Shown here piece after piece: positions 25,856 to 34,662 of a stretch of DNA of 64,000 nt. The notes under the pieces are model-generated. The model worked only from the letters and a program-made list of their open reading frames with translations, did no database searches and had not been told where the DNA came from. Origin of the DNA: Corallococcus coralloides DSM 2259 (lineage in GTDB: Bacteria; Myxococcota; Myxococcia; Myxococcales; Myxococcaceae). The position numbers and the translations under genes were made by a program. The stretch covers positions 9,584,328 to 9,648,327 of the forward strand of contig NC_017030.1 of the NCBI RefSeq assembly GCF_000255295.1, written 5' to 3'. Within the stretch, counting starts at the first letter, position 1; each line of letters starts with the position of its first letter.

Positions 25856-26731
25856 CAGCCTCTAACAAATGTCAGGACAGAGGCGCCGCAGGAGCATGAC
25901 GCAGCAGCCAAGGACGAGGAATCCGAAGTGGACGTCGTCCCTGCGTTCATCGCGGACTCGAAGTCTGCGGAGCTGGTTCTTCCAAGCCAGCGTGCGCTCC
26001 ACGACCCAGCGATAACGTCCAAGCCGCTCCTTGGACTCGACACCCGGGCGCGCAATGCGAGCGGCGATGCCACGTAGGCGGAGCCCACGTCGGTTCTTCC
26101 TGGAGGCGTAGGCCTTGTCGCCGTGGAGCTTCCCAGGCCGCAGGCGCCGCTGGCCCGAGGGCATCCGCACCGCGGGCACGGAGTCGACGAGCGGGAAGAG
26201 TTCGTGCGTGTCGTGGACGTTGGCGGCCGTCACGGACTCCGTGAGGGGCAGGCCGTTGGCCTCTACGAGAAGATGATGCTTGCTACCCGCCTTCGCTCTA
26301 TCCGTCGGGCTTGGGCCCGTGAGGGCCCCCTTTTTGACGCCCGCACGGACGAGGAGTCGATGGCGGCGCGCGAGAAGTCCACCTTGCCACGCAGCCCCAG
26401 TTCATCCAGCAGCCGCTCCTGGAGCTTTTCCCACACGCCCGCGCGGGTCCATTCCTCCAGCCTGCGCCAGGCCGTCATGCCCGACAGGCCGAACTGCTTG
26501 CGAGGCAGCATCTCCCACGGGATACCGCTCCTCAACACGAAGACGATGGCCTCCAGCGCAGCCCGGTCGTCCGCACGAGGGCGACCCAGCTTCTTCTTCG
26601 GCCGAGGCGGAGGCAGCAGGGGCGCCACGCGCTGCCAGAATGCGTCGGGGACGAGTTCACGGACCATGTCCCTCAAGCTGAGGATGCCCCTTGCCAACGG
26701 CCAGCCCAGCCCTGACTTTCGTTAGGTGCTG
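25856..26731 (-). mobile_element. IS5-family insertion sequence (IS427-like), intact
   Basis: 876-bp element. The terminal inverted repeats begin CAGCCTCTAACAAATGTCAG (left) and CAGCACCTAACGAAAGTCAG (right, reverse strand), with 18 of 23 positions matching. Both ends are flanked by TAA (25853-25855 and 26732-26734), a 3-bp target duplication typical of the group. It holds one transposase encoded in two overlapping frames. Intact ends and an intact target duplication suggest a recent insertion. Confidence 0.88.
25862..26667 (-). CDS. IS5-family DDE transposase (two frames, likely -1 frameshift)
   Basis: Frame A runs from ATG 26667 and carries the N-terminal DUF4096-like domain (FWQRVAPLLPPPRPKKKLGR) and the first catalytic Asp in AAIDSSSVRA. 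At an AAAAAGGGGG run near 26325 a -1 shift enters frame B, which carries GSKHHLLVEANGLPLTESV, the second Asp in HGDKAYASRKNR and the Glu in RYRWVVERTLAWKNQ. The combined product of about 268 residues is full length for the IS427 subgroup. The stop codon lies inside the left inverted repeat. Confidence 0.87.
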
Positions 26732-26964
26732 TAAATCCTACTCAGATGTGCAGCCTCACAGACCAACCATCGACTCCGGGTCAAAACGGAACCGCGACGG
26801 AGGTCATGGCGGCCACCAAGCCCCCAACACCTCTCACCTTTCGGAACCGCCTCCCACTGCACAGAAGCTCAGGCGCACTGACCTACCTCGTTCACGTGAG
26901 TCCTGACACTCACTGCATTCGCAAATCCATCTACATTGGGGTTCAGGGGTGCCCGATATTGTTT

Positions 26965-27016
26965 AGAAGGCGCACCGCACGCGACAGTACGGCAGGTGCT
27001 TCGCGAGCAAGGCCTG
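26965..27016 (-). repeat. duplicated 3' end of the spore-photoproduct-lyase-like gene
   Basis: These 52 bases match 27863-27914, the last codons of the downstream radical SAM gene, with three mismatches. The joint to the next fragment falls on shared GCCTGG, pointing to recombination at microhomology. Confidence 0.8.
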
Positions 27017-27222
27017 GGAGAGCGGGCGCGCCGTGGTGGACGGACGGCACGCCGGACCTCAACCGGCGCCTCGTGCGGAACACGCCGTACGCCACCTGGT
27101 TCCAGGACCTGCCCCAGGCCCCGTGATCGTGGCGGTCGACGTGGCCACGCGCATCGAGGCGTGTGACGAGAACGGGTTCCTCTGGACCTTCCACGTGCCC
27201 TCGGTGGCGGGCACGCAGCCCA
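27012..27222 (+). pseudogene. partial copy of 24056-24267
   Basis: About 210 bp nearly identical to the 3' part of the 109-residue gene and the start of the amber-broken gene. One G is missing from GCGGGGCGCG, so the first frame is shifted. The GTGATCGTGGCG start of the second gene is kept, and the copy diverges after CGCAGCCCACG. Confidence 0.8.
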
Positions 27223-27275
27223 CGCACTGTGTGGGCTTCACGGCTGCGCGGGACGCGGCACCAGCACGCTGGCCG

Positions 27276-27650
27276 TTACGGCTCTTCGGCCATGTCGTCG
27301 AGCTGTCCTTGTGCCGTCTCGCGGTAGAAGGGGACGACTTCGACGGCCAGCACGGCACGCATTTCCTGGCGCGCTCCCTCCCAGTCGCCCGCGTCCTGGA
27401 GGCGATGCATTCGGTAGAGCGCGTCCACGAGTCGGTTGGAGCCGTCCGTGATGCGGCGGGCGCACTCGCGGAGGAGCGCAAGGGCTCCGGCGTCGGTCTG
27501 GAGTGCTGTCGCGGCGTCGGGGATGGCTACTTCATCGGCGGTGTGGAGCAGGAGCGCGCCCACGTCGTCGGTTAGGGTGAGGAGTGCTCCCTCGCGCAGC
27601 ACGCGCCGTGACAGTGCTCGTATCGAGTCCCAGTCGGGGCGGGTGGCCAT
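27276..27650 (-). CDS. DUSAM-like myxobacterial protein
   Basis: 124 residues, all-helical: DWDSIRALSRRVLREGALLT, LTDDVGALLLHTADEVAI, ALLRECARRITDGSNRLVDA, then DAGDWEGARQEMRAVLAVEV and VPFYRETA. This pattern matches, from memory, the myxobacteria-specific DUSAM (DUF2379-type) paralogue family, whose function is unknown. ATG at 27650. It lies next to the scrambled accessory patch and on the same strand as the radical SAM gene. Confidence 0.75.
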   Translation of the reverse strand: MATRPDWDSIRALSRRVLREGALLTLTDDVGALLLHTADEVAIPDAATALQTDAGALALLRECARRITDGSNRLVDALYRMHRLQDAGDWEGARQEMRAVLAVEVVPFYRETAQGQLDDMAEEP

Positions 27651-27860
27651 CTAGCGTCTCCTCTTTGGGCCGCACATGGCCATCCGCACTCGTTCCAGGT
27701 TCGGATGCAGCGCTGCTTCCACTCGGGCAAGCGCGCGTCGTCCTTGTATTCCTAGACCTGGGCACCGTGCGAGCCAGAGGCTCCAGTGGCCGTCGCCAGG
27801 GGGCGGCTTTCGGAGGGCACGGTGCGCGGACCCTACCGGTCCGCGAGTCTGGACGGCGCG

Positions 27861-28991
27861 TCAGAAGGCGTACCGCACGCGGCAGTACGGCAGGTGCTTC
27901 GCGAGCAGGGCCTGGAACTCCGCCACGTGGCGCCCCTTGAAGCCGGTGCGGTAGCGCACGTTGACGCCGCCACCCTGGGACACCTTCGTCTCCTGGATTT
28001 CAGGCCGCCACAGCAGCTCCTCCGCCTTCGGGTGCCAGCCCAGGTTCACCTCGTGCAGGCCCGCGTTGTGCGTGAGGAAGATGATTTCACACGCGAGCTG
28101 CTGCTTCGCCCGCTCGCCGATGCCGGCGTCCACCTGCTGGAACAGCTCCACGTAGGCGTCCTGCCAGCCCTCGTGGAGGATGACGGGGGAGAAGTTGAGG
28201 TGCACCTCGTAGCCGGCGGCCACGAAGTCGTCGATGGCGGCGATGCGCTCCGCGATGGGGCTGGTGCGCACATCCAGCAGCTTCGCCGGCGCGTGCGGCA
28301 TCAGGCTGAAGCGGATGCGCGTCCTGCCCTTCGGTTCGTAGGTGAGCAGCTCGCGGTTGACCAGCTTGGTGGCGAAGCTGGCCTTGGCGTTGGGCAGCAT
28401 GGTGAACAGCCGCACCAGGTCCCGCACGTTGTCGCTGATGGCCGCGTCCGCCGCGCAGTCGCTGTTGCACCCGATGTCGTAGACCCACGCGTGCGGATCC
28501 ACCGTGTTGGGCTCCAGCTTGGGCCCGCGCTTGTGCGCGTGCTTGCGGATGGCCTCCTGGATGCGGTCGATGTTCACGAACACCGTCACCGGGTTCGCGT
28601 AACCCTTGTTGCGCGGCACGTAGCAGTACGCGCACGCCATCACGCAGCCGTTCGCCGTGGAGGGCGCGATGAAGTCCGAGCTGCGGTCATTGGCGATGAA
28701 GGACAGCGTCTTCTTCACGCCCAGCACCAGGGTGCTACCCTTGATGCGGTTCCAGGCCTCCACGTTGCCTTCGTTGCCGAAGAGGCCAGGGATGTGCTGG
28801 TGCGAGGCCACCTCCACCCGCTCCGCGTCCGGATGGCGCGCGAGAATCTCCCGGCCGCGCGCGTGCTCCCGCACGGCGGGCTCCAGGTAGATGCGCGACA
28901 CCTTCAGCAGCCGGTCGAGCGGGCTGGGGCCCGCCGGGACGGTGGCCGGGCGCGGGGCGGGCTCCGGGAGGAAGAGGTCCAGGTTCGTCAC
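27861..28991 (-). CDS. spore photoproduct lyase family radical SAM protein
   Basis: 376-residue radical SAM protein. The [4Fe-4S]/SAM-binding CxxxCxxC is in NGCVMACAYCYVPR. Further family features are KKTLSFIANDRSSDF, VDPHAWVYDIGCNSDCA, RIRFSLMPHAPAKLLDVRTS and GYEVHLNFSPVILHEGW. Spore photoproduct lyase repairs UV-induced thymine dimers in Bacillus spores; relatives in non-endospore formers are annotated likewise but mostly untested. GTG at 28991 is the start. A 52-bp copy of its 3' end occurs at 26965. Confidence 0.85.
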   Translation of the reverse strand: MTNLDLFLPEPAPRPATVPAGPSPLDRLLKVSRIYLEPAVREHARGREILARHPDAERVEVASHQHIPGLFGNEGNVEAWNRIKGSTLVLGVKKTLSFIANDRSSDFIAPSTANGCVMACAYCYVPRNKGYANPVTVFVNIDRIQEAIRKHAHKRGPKLEPNTVDPHAWVYDIGCNSDCAADAAISDNVRDLVRLFTMLPNAKASFATKLVNRELLTYEPKGRTRIRFSLMPHAPAKLLDVRTSPIAERIAAIDDFVAAGYEVHLNFSPVILHEGWQDAYVELFQQVDAGIGERAKQQLACEIIFLTHNAGLHEVNLGWHPKAEELLWRPEIQETKVSQGGGVNVRYRTGFKGRHVAEFQALLAKHLPYCRVRYAF

Positions 28992-29076
28992 CCGGCGGAT
29001 GTAACCGCGTTCCGTCTCCCATGCACCCGCGGTGGCCCACCCTGACGTCGGCGGGCCACCGGGTAGGGGCCTGCTG

Positions 29077-30843
29077 TCAGCGCTCGGACGGAACCGCGGG
29101 ACCCGTGGAGGCGGGAGCCGGCGCGTCCAGCTGCTTCCACAGGGCCTCAGGCAGCGGGGGCCGCTTCTCCATCGCCGCCGCGACGCTCGCGGTGGGCGCG
29201 TAGACGCGGTGGTTGTTCACGCGGAAGTCGCTGTCAGTCACGACGGAGATGACCGCGACGCGGCCCAGGTCGTCGATGGGTGGCCCGTCCGCCCGGAACG
29301 CGACCCGGTCCACGAGCAGCACCTCCGCGGCACCCGGTGGCGTCACCCAGACGGAGTAGCGCTTCGCGAGCAGGTCCACGTTCATGCGGAAGTGGTACGT
29401 CTGGCCGCGCACGTACGGCACCCGGCGGATCCACGAGTAGCCCGCGCCGTTGCGCACCTGGAAGATGCCGTCCTCGCTCATGCGCAGCGCCATGTTCAGC
29501 CGGTTGAAGGCTGTCACCTCCGTGGAGCTGTCCGTCCAGCCCACCACGCCGCCGCCCAGGTTGTCCGCCAATGGGGTGAGGTCGAACTCCACGATGCGCG
29601 TCCCCGTGTTGGTGGTGCCCAGCAGGTGCTGGCTTCGCGGCAGGTCCAGCTTCGAGTACCAGGGGTAGTTCGGGCGCGGGTTGAAGCGCAGCAGCGCCTC
29701 GATGAAATAGTAGTCACCGTAGATGAGGCTGACGTTGATCTCCTGGCCCGCGGGGAAGTTGCCCACGCCATGCAGCAGGATGCCCGGGCTGTTGGTGCCC
29801 TGCGCCAGGTACGCGGGCGACGCCAGCGAGTCGAGCATGGCCAGCGCGGCGTTGCGGTAGGTCGTGCGCCGGGTGGCATCCGTCTCCAGGGTGCTCAGCT
29901 CCAGCAGGGCGGACGCGACGACGGCCGCGGCCGAGGAGTCCTTGGACTGGCTGGGCGCGTTGAAGTCCCAGTTGGGCACGCGGTCCGCGGGCAGGTTCGC
30001 CAGGTAGTAGTCCGTCACCCGGCGGGCCGCGGTGAGGAAGCGAGCGTCCTGCGTGTAGCGGTACACCATCGTGTAGCCGTAGATGAGCCACGCCTGCCCG
30101 CGCGCCCAGGTGGAGCTGGCGGAGTAGCCCTGGAAGGTGCCCCGCGAACGGATGGTGCCGTTGTTGTTGTAGTCCACGTAGTGGAACGAGCTGCCATTGG
30201 CGCGCACCGCGTCCTGGAGCGTCCGGAGCGCGTGGTTCACCGCCATGGTGCGCCAGATGGCGGGGCCGCCGTTCTGGGCGCCCCAGAGCAGCAGCTCGAT
30301 GTCCATCATCGTGTCGGTGACGAGCGGGATGTTCCAGGCCGAGTTCCAATCACAACAATCGATGATGCCCACGGTGCTGTTGTAGCGCGTGGCCAGCGAC
30401 GCGGCGGAGGTGAGCAGCACGTCGCGGTAATAGGGATTGCCGGTGAGCCGATAGGCGTTGCCGTAGCTGTTGTACATCTTGAAGCCCAGGTCGTGCGTCT
30501 CCGTGTTGGTCTTCTGGACCTCCAGGGGGCGCGTCCACATGTCCGCGCGGTCACGCCAGTAGGGCTCGTTGGCGACCTGGAACATGTACCACATGCTCCC
30601 GGGGAAGAAGCCCTGCGTCCACGCGATGCGGTCCGTGTTGGCCACCGTGGTCCACGTCCCGTTGGACAGGGATGCCTTGGGCGAGCGGTTCACGCTGGGC
30701 ATCTCCAGGACCGTGTCCGCGAGCTGCGAGCGGGCGAACGTGAACACGCGCACCGCGTCCGCATCCGTGAAGGCATTCGCCACCGGCGCCACCAGCAGCG
30801 CCAGCATCCACCACAACTTCACTCCCGGCTTTGACAATCCCAT
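29077..30843 (-). CDS. secreted GH88-like glycoside hydrolase
   Basis: 588-residue exported enzyme with signal peptide MGLSKPGVKLWWMLALLVAP ending VANA. Residues 25-390 form an alpha/alpha barrel like unsaturated glucuronyl hydrolases (GH88): FFPGSMWYMFQVAN, THDLGFKMYNSYG (candidate catalytic Asp), DTMMDIELLLWGAQ (second Asp) and STWARGQAWLIYGY. The last ~170 residues look like a beta-sandwich. It probably degrades polysaccharide-derived unsaturated uronides. ATG at 30843 follows GGGGAGGG; the upstream in-frame residues are not needed. Confidence 0.85.
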   Translation of the reverse strand: MGLSKPGVKLWWMLALLVAPVANAFTDADAVRVFTFARSQLADTVLEMPSVNRSPKASLSNGTWTTVANTDRIAWTQGFFPGSMWYMFQVANEPYWRDRADMWTRPLEVQKTNTETHDLGFKMYNSYGNAYRLTGNPYYRDVLLTSAASLATRYNSTVGIIDCCDWNSAWNIPLVTDTMMDIELLLWGAQNGGPAIWRTMAVNHALRTLQDAVRANGSSFHYVDYNNNGTIRSRGTFQGYSASSTWARGQAWLIYGYTMVYRYTQDARFLTAARRVTDYYLANLPADRVPNWDFNAPSQSKDSSAAAVVASALLELSTLETDATRRTTYRNAALAMLDSLASPAYLAQGTNSPGILLHGVGNFPAGQEINVSLIYGDYYFIEALLRFNPRPNYPWYSKLDLPRSQHLLGTTNTGTRIVEFDLTPLADNLGGGVVGWTDSSTEVTAFNRLNMALRMSEDGIFQVRNGAGYSWIRRVPYVRGQTYHFRMNVDLLAKRYSVWVTPPGAAEVLLVDRVAFRADGPPIDDLGRVAVISVVTDSDFRVNNHRVYAPTASVAAAMEKRPPLPEALWKQLDAPAPASTGPAVPSER

Positions 30844-30959
30844 ACACCCTCCCCTGTCTGACCGGCGCGGAAGGTGCGGGTGTGCCACCCCGGGGCACAG
30901 GGGCCCCGGGGTCGATGGCCGGCCGCTCCCCCGGCCTCGCTGGAGGGATGGGATGTGCC

Positions 30960-32078
30960 CTATCCGACTCGGGGCGCGGCTCCCGTGAACACGGGCTGCG
31001 AGTAGCCCGCGGGCTTGTCCCCCACCGCGGCGTTGCCGTGCAGGTTCAGCTGGTAGGGATTGGAGAACATGCCGTGGGGGAACGGCACGGGCGGAGCGCT
31101 GGCCTCGTCCAGTTGGCGGCGCAGCTCGGCGGGGATGCGGAAGTCCAGCGCGGCGAGGTTTCCGTCCAGCTGCTTGGGATTCGTCGCGCCGATGATGACC
31201 GAGCCCACCCCGGGCTGCGTGGCCACCCAGTTCAGCGCCACCTGGGACATGTCCCGGCCCAGCTCCTTGGACACCTGCTCCAGCGTGGAGACGATGCGCC
31301 AGTTGCGTTCCGTGAACAGGCCCAGCTGGTGGCCGCCGATGGCTGAGTTGAGGCGGCCCTCGCCCTGGGCGCCGGCCTCGCTCGGCCGGTACTTGCCGGA
31401 GAGCAGCCCCGCGCCCAGCGGGCTCCAGGTGGTGATGCCCATGCCCAGCGTCTGGGCCAGCGGCGCGTATTCATGCTCCAGGCTGCGCTCCACCAGCGAG
31501 TACTGGAGCTGCAGGTTGATGAGCGGCGTGAGCGCGTGCGCCTCCGCCCACGTCTGCGCGCGCGCCGCGTACCAGGACGGCACGTCGGACAGGCCCGCGT
31601 AGCGGATCTTCCCCGCGCGCACCAGGTCATCGAACGTGCGGACCACCTCCTCCGCCGGGGTGAGGCGGTCCCAGGTGTGCAGCAGGTACAGGTCGATGTA
31701 GTCCGTGCGCAGCCGCTTGAGTGAAGCCTCCACCGCGCGCAGCATGTTCTTGCGGCTGTTGCCGCCCGCGTTCGGGTCTCCCGGGCGGGTGGCGTTGTAC
31801 GTGTACTTGGTGGTGAGCACGACGCGGTCCCGGTCACCGCGCTCCTCCAGGAACTTCCCGATGAGCGACTCGCTGCTGCCGTGCGTGTAGAGGTCGGCGG
31901 TGTCCACGAAGTTGCCGCCCGCGTCCAGGTAGCGGTTGAACAACGTCCGGGACACGTCCTCCGTGGAGCCCCAGGGGCCGCCGTAGGTCCCCTCCTTCCC
32001 GAACGTCATCGTGCCCAGCGACAGCGGGCTGACGCGCAGCCCCGAACGGCCCAGCAGGTAGTAGCGATCCATCGACAT
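30960..32078 (-). CDS. aldo/keto reductase
   Basis: 372-residue NADPH-dependent oxidoreductase of the AKR superfamily. It starts YYLLGRSGLRVSPLSLGTMT. Catalytic residues are Asp and Tyr in FVDTADLYTHGSSES, Lys in LTTKYTY and His in YLLHTWDRLTP; cofactor-binding SVIIGATNPKQLDGN lies near the C-terminus. ATG at 32078 is preceded by GAAGGGAG. It is downstream of a TetR regulator and shares an upstream sequence motif with it, so it is probably the regulator's target. Confidence 0.93.
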   Translation of the reverse strand: MSMDRYYLLGRSGLRVSPLSLGTMTFGKEGTYGGPWGSTEDVSRTLFNRYLDAGGNFVDTADLYTHGSSESLIGKFLEERGDRDRVVLTTKYTYNATRPGDPNAGGNSRKNMLRAVEASLKRLRTDYIDLYLLHTWDRLTPAEEVVRTFDDLVRAGKIRYAGLSDVPSWYAARAQTWAEAHALTPLINLQLQYSLVERSLEHEYAPLAQTLGMGITTWSPLGAGLLSGKYRPSEAGAQGEGRLNSAIGGHQLGLFTERNWRIVSTLEQVSKELGRDMSQVALNWVATQPGVGSVIIGATNPKQLDGNLAALDFRIPAELRRQLDEASAPPVPFPHGMFSNPYQLNLHGNAAVGDKPAGYSQPVFTGAAPRVG

Positions 32079-32105
32079 GGTGTGACTCCCTTCCAGTGGC
32101 TTATT

Positions 32106-32115
32106 TGGACTGAAC
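32106..32115 (-). promoter_or_regulatory. candidate TetR operator before aldo/keto reductase
   Basis: TGGACTGAAC (top strand) is repeated exactly before the adjacent tetR-like gene at 32786. The copy is about 28 bp upstream of the reductase ATG, in the AT-richer part of the spacer. The context suggests autoregulation plus control of the reductase. Confidence 0.45.
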
Positions 32116-32181
32116 AATCCAGATACAGGCATGCGAAGACGGCGCGGGGGCCTCCCGCGACGGAAGAACAGCCGGGGTGCG

Positions 32182-32766
32182 TTACTGGGCCCGGAGGCCC
32201 GCCATCGCGAAGTCCACGACGTCGCGCAGGGCCTCGGGTGGGGTGCCGGCCTTGGCGCTCAGGCGCAGCCCGCCGATGGTGGCCAGGAGGAAGCTGGCGG
32301 CGACGCCCGGGTCCACCCTGGGATTGAGCTCCCCCTTGCGCTGGGCATCCTTCACCACGCGCTCCAGCGCGCCCTGGCCCAGGGCGCCTCCAGTCTTCAG
32401 CAGCGTGGCGACCTCCGCGTCCACGTGCGCGAGCTCCGCGGTGGCGTTCACGAAGAGGCAGCCCCGGGCGCGCACCTTCTGGGTGCCATTGGGGATGGAG
32501 AGGAGGTACTCGCGGATGGCGCCCAGGGGCGAGGGGTGGGAGCGCAGGCAGTCCACCAGGTTGGCGCTGTACTCCGCCTGGTAGGCGCGCAGGGCCTCCA
32601 GGTAGAGGCCGTGCTTGTCCCCGAAGGTGTCGTACATGCTCTGCCGGCCAATGCCCATGGCGCGCAGCAGGTCGTCCGTGGAGGTGGCCTCATAGCCCTG
32701 CTCCCAGAAGACCTGCATCGCCCGGCGCACCGCCTCGTCCCGGTCGAACTCTTTCGTGCGTGCCAT
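32182..32766 (-). CDS. TetR family transcriptional regulator
   Basis: 194-residue repressor-type regulator with the helix-turn-helix ATSTDDLLRAMGIGRQSMYD and TFGDKHGLYLEALRAY, and a helical ligand domain (RGCLFVNATAELAH) of the TetR_C group seen in regulators of redox and efflux genes. ATG at 32766. It lies 41 bp after the amidase stop, and its promoter sits in that gap. It is 103 bp upstream of the reductase in the same direction. Confidence 0.92.
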   Translation of the reverse strand: MARTKEFDRDEAVRRAMQVFWEQGYEATSTDDLLRAMGIGRQSMYDTFGDKHGLYLEALRAYQAEYSANLVDCLRSHPSPLGAIREYLLSIPNGTQKVRARGCLFVNATAELAHVDAEVATLLKTGGALGQGALERVVKDAQRKGELNPRVDPGVAASFLLATIGGLRLSAKAGTPPEALRDVVDFAMAGLRAQ

Positions 32767-32777
32767 GCCCCCTACGT

Positions 32778-32801
32778 AATGATTCTGGACTGAACTGTCA
32801 A
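32778..32801 (-). promoter_or_regulatory. promoter with overlapping operator motif for the TetR gene
   Basis: On the minus strand a perfect -35 TTGACA (32801-32796) is followed about 17 bases later by a weak -10 (TACGTA). The motif GTTCAGTCCA, shared with the reductase leader, fills the spacer, so a bound repressor would block this promoter. Confidence 0.5.
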
Positions 32802-32806
32802 AACAA

Positions 32807-34615
32807 TCAGCCCTGCGCCTGGAAGCCGGGCGGGCGCTCGCCGGCGACACCGGAGGCCTTCTCCAGGGCGATGCCCACGCGGCCCAGGGTGCCCTCGTCG
32901 AAGAGCTGGCCGATGAGCGTCACGCCGTGGGGGACGCGGCGCGGGGTGGCGAAGGTGGGCATGGGGCGCTTGGGGTCCGGGGCCCAGTCGCTGCGGGCCT
33001 TGGACACCTCCACGAAGCCGGTGCGCAGCGTGAGGGACGGGTGGCCCGTGTGGTTGGTGATCGTGAGGGCTTCGTCCCGCAGCGAGGGCACGAGCAGCAC
33101 GTCCACCTGCGACATGATGCGCGCCATCTCCTGCGCCACCTTGCGGCGCATCCGGTCCGCCTGGACGAAGTCCACCGCGGACAGGAAGCGGGACTGGCGG
33201 AAGAGGTTGGGCCACGCGTCGGGCGTCTGCATCTTCAGCGCGTCCACGCCATGGGTGAGCGTGAGTTCCTCGAAGGCGGCGGCGGACTCCGCGAAGAGGA
33301 TGACGTTGAGGGCGGAGTACGGCCAGTCCGGGAACTGCACCTCCACCGGCGTCAGCCCCAGCCCCTTGAGCGTCTCCAGCGCCGCGCGGTCCACGTCCGT
33401 GGCGGGGCTCTCCTTCATCCACGCGGGCACGTAGCCCACGCGCAGGCCCTTCACGGGCGCGTTCGCGTCGAAGTCGAGCTTCGCGGTCACGCTCGCCACG
33501 TCGCCCGCGTCCGCGCCGTTGAGCGCCGCGAGCACCAGCAGCGAGTCCTCCACCCCTCGCGTCATGGGCCCCAGCTTGTCCAGCGACCAGCACAGCGTCA
33601 TCGCGCCCGTGCGCGGCACGCGGCCGTAGGTGGGGCGCAGGCCGGTGATGCCGCAGCGCATGGACGGCGACACGATGCTGCCGCCCGTCTCGCTGCCCAG
33701 GGAGAAGCCCACGAGCCCCGCGGCCGTCGCCGCGCCCGGCCCCGCGCTGCTGCCTGAGCTCCCCTCTTCCAGCAGCCACGGGTTCTTCGTCTCGCCGCCG
33801 AACCAGATGTCGTTGAGCGCGAGCGCGCCCAGGCTGAGCTTCGCCACCAGCACGGCGCCCGCGCGGTGCAGCCGCTCCACTGCGGCTGCGTCCGTGGTGG
33901 GGACGCGGTCGCGGAACGGCTCCGCGCCGTAGGTGGTGCGGATGCCCGCGGTGTCCACCAGGTCCTTCGCTCCCCAGGGGATGCCGTGCAGCGGGCCCTT
34001 GTAGCGGCCCGCGGCGATGTCCTTGTCCGCCTGCCGGGCCTGCTGGAGCGCCAGCTCCTCCGTCAGCGTGATGACGCACTGGAGCGTGGGGTCATGGCGC
34101 TTCAGCCGGGCGAGATAGAGCTGCGTGAGGCGCTCCGACGTGATGGCGCGCGACTGCACCCAGCGCGACAGCTGCGTGAGCGGCGCGAAGGCGATGTCAT
34201 CCTCCTTCGCGGGCAGCGGCACCTTCGCGTCGCGGCTGCGCACGAAGCGCTCCTTCGAGGGCGCGGTGGGCTTGAGCCCCGGCAGCGACGGGTTCCACTG
34301 CGAGGCGGGTGACAGCGTGGGCTCCAGCGCGAGCTTGCGCGGGCCGGTGCGGCGCTCGTGCAGCGGGGCCAGGGACACGCGCCAGTTGCCCGCGGCCTGG
34401 GTGCGCTCGGCGGGCGTGAGCTGCACCTGCATCAGCTTTTCGGCCTCCGCGAAGGTGGTGGGGCTCACCTCCGGCCCCACCGTGGGGCCCGCGCCGAAGG
34501 TGGGCGGCGCACCCGCGGGCGGAGCGGACGTGCCCGCATCCGGCGCCGCGGAGACGGCGGTGCTCGCGAGTCCAATCACGGTGTGGGTCAGGAACTGCCG
34601 ACGCGAGCTGCTCAT
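32807..34615 (-). CDS. Tat-exported amidase
   Basis: 602-residue amidase-signature enzyme. The N-terminus SSSRRQFLTHTVIGLAS is a twin-arginine signal, so it is probably exported folded. The catalytic Ser-Ser-Lys triad is visible: Lys in HGIPWGAKDLVDT, the first Ser in EEGSSGSSAGPGAATAAG and the second in GSETGGSIVSPS. A Pro-rich spacer of about 40 residues follows the signal. The amide substrate is unknown. It is not obviously co-regulated with the downstream TetR gene, which has its own promoter. Confidence 0.9.
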   Translation of the reverse strand: MSSSRRQFLTHTVIGLASTAVSAAPDAGTSAPPAGAPPTFGAGPTVGPEVSPTTFAEAEKLMQVQLTPAERTQAAGNWRVSLAPLHERRTGPRKLALEPTLSPASQWNPSLPGLKPTAPSKERFVRSRDAKVPLPAKEDDIAFAPLTQLSRWVQSRAITSERLTQLYLARLKRHDPTLQCVITLTEELALQQARQADKDIAAGRYKGPLHGIPWGAKDLVDTAGIRTTYGAEPFRDRVPTTDAAAVERLHRAGAVLVAKLSLGALALNDIWFGGETKNPWLLEEGSSGSSAGPGAATAAGLVGFSLGSETGGSIVSPSMRCGITGLRPTYGRVPRTGAMTLCWSLDKLGPMTRGVEDSLLVLAALNGADAGDVASVTAKLDFDANAPVKGLRVGYVPAWMKESPATDVDRAALETLKGLGLTPVEVQFPDWPYSALNVILFAESAAAFEELTLTHGVDALKMQTPDAWPNLFRQSRFLSAVDFVQADRMRRKVAQEMARIMSQVDVLLVPSLRDEALTITNHTGHPSLTLRTGFVEVSKARSDWAPDPKRPMPTFATPRRVPHGVTLIGQLFDEGTLGRVGIALEKASGVAGERPPGFQAQG

Positions 34616-34662
34616 GGCGCAACCTCACGGATGAAGCGAAGGGGGCGCCAGTGTGCCACCGC

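Larger units (their letters stand above)
26732..27275. other. scrambled intergenic region with gene fragments
   Basis: 544 bp without an intact gene. 26732-26964 is lower-GC sequence with nothing recognisable. It is followed by a copy of the 3' end of the radical SAM gene (26965-27016) fused to a copy of the 24056-24267 segment (27012-27222). Open frames crossing it are chimeras of these fragments. Confidence 0.7.

Noticed and set aside
26746-27126. 126-codon plus-strand frame ending in the WWTDG block
   Set aside because: It is a chimera of low-GC intergenic sequence, a radical SAM gene fragment and a duplicated gene end; not a real gene.
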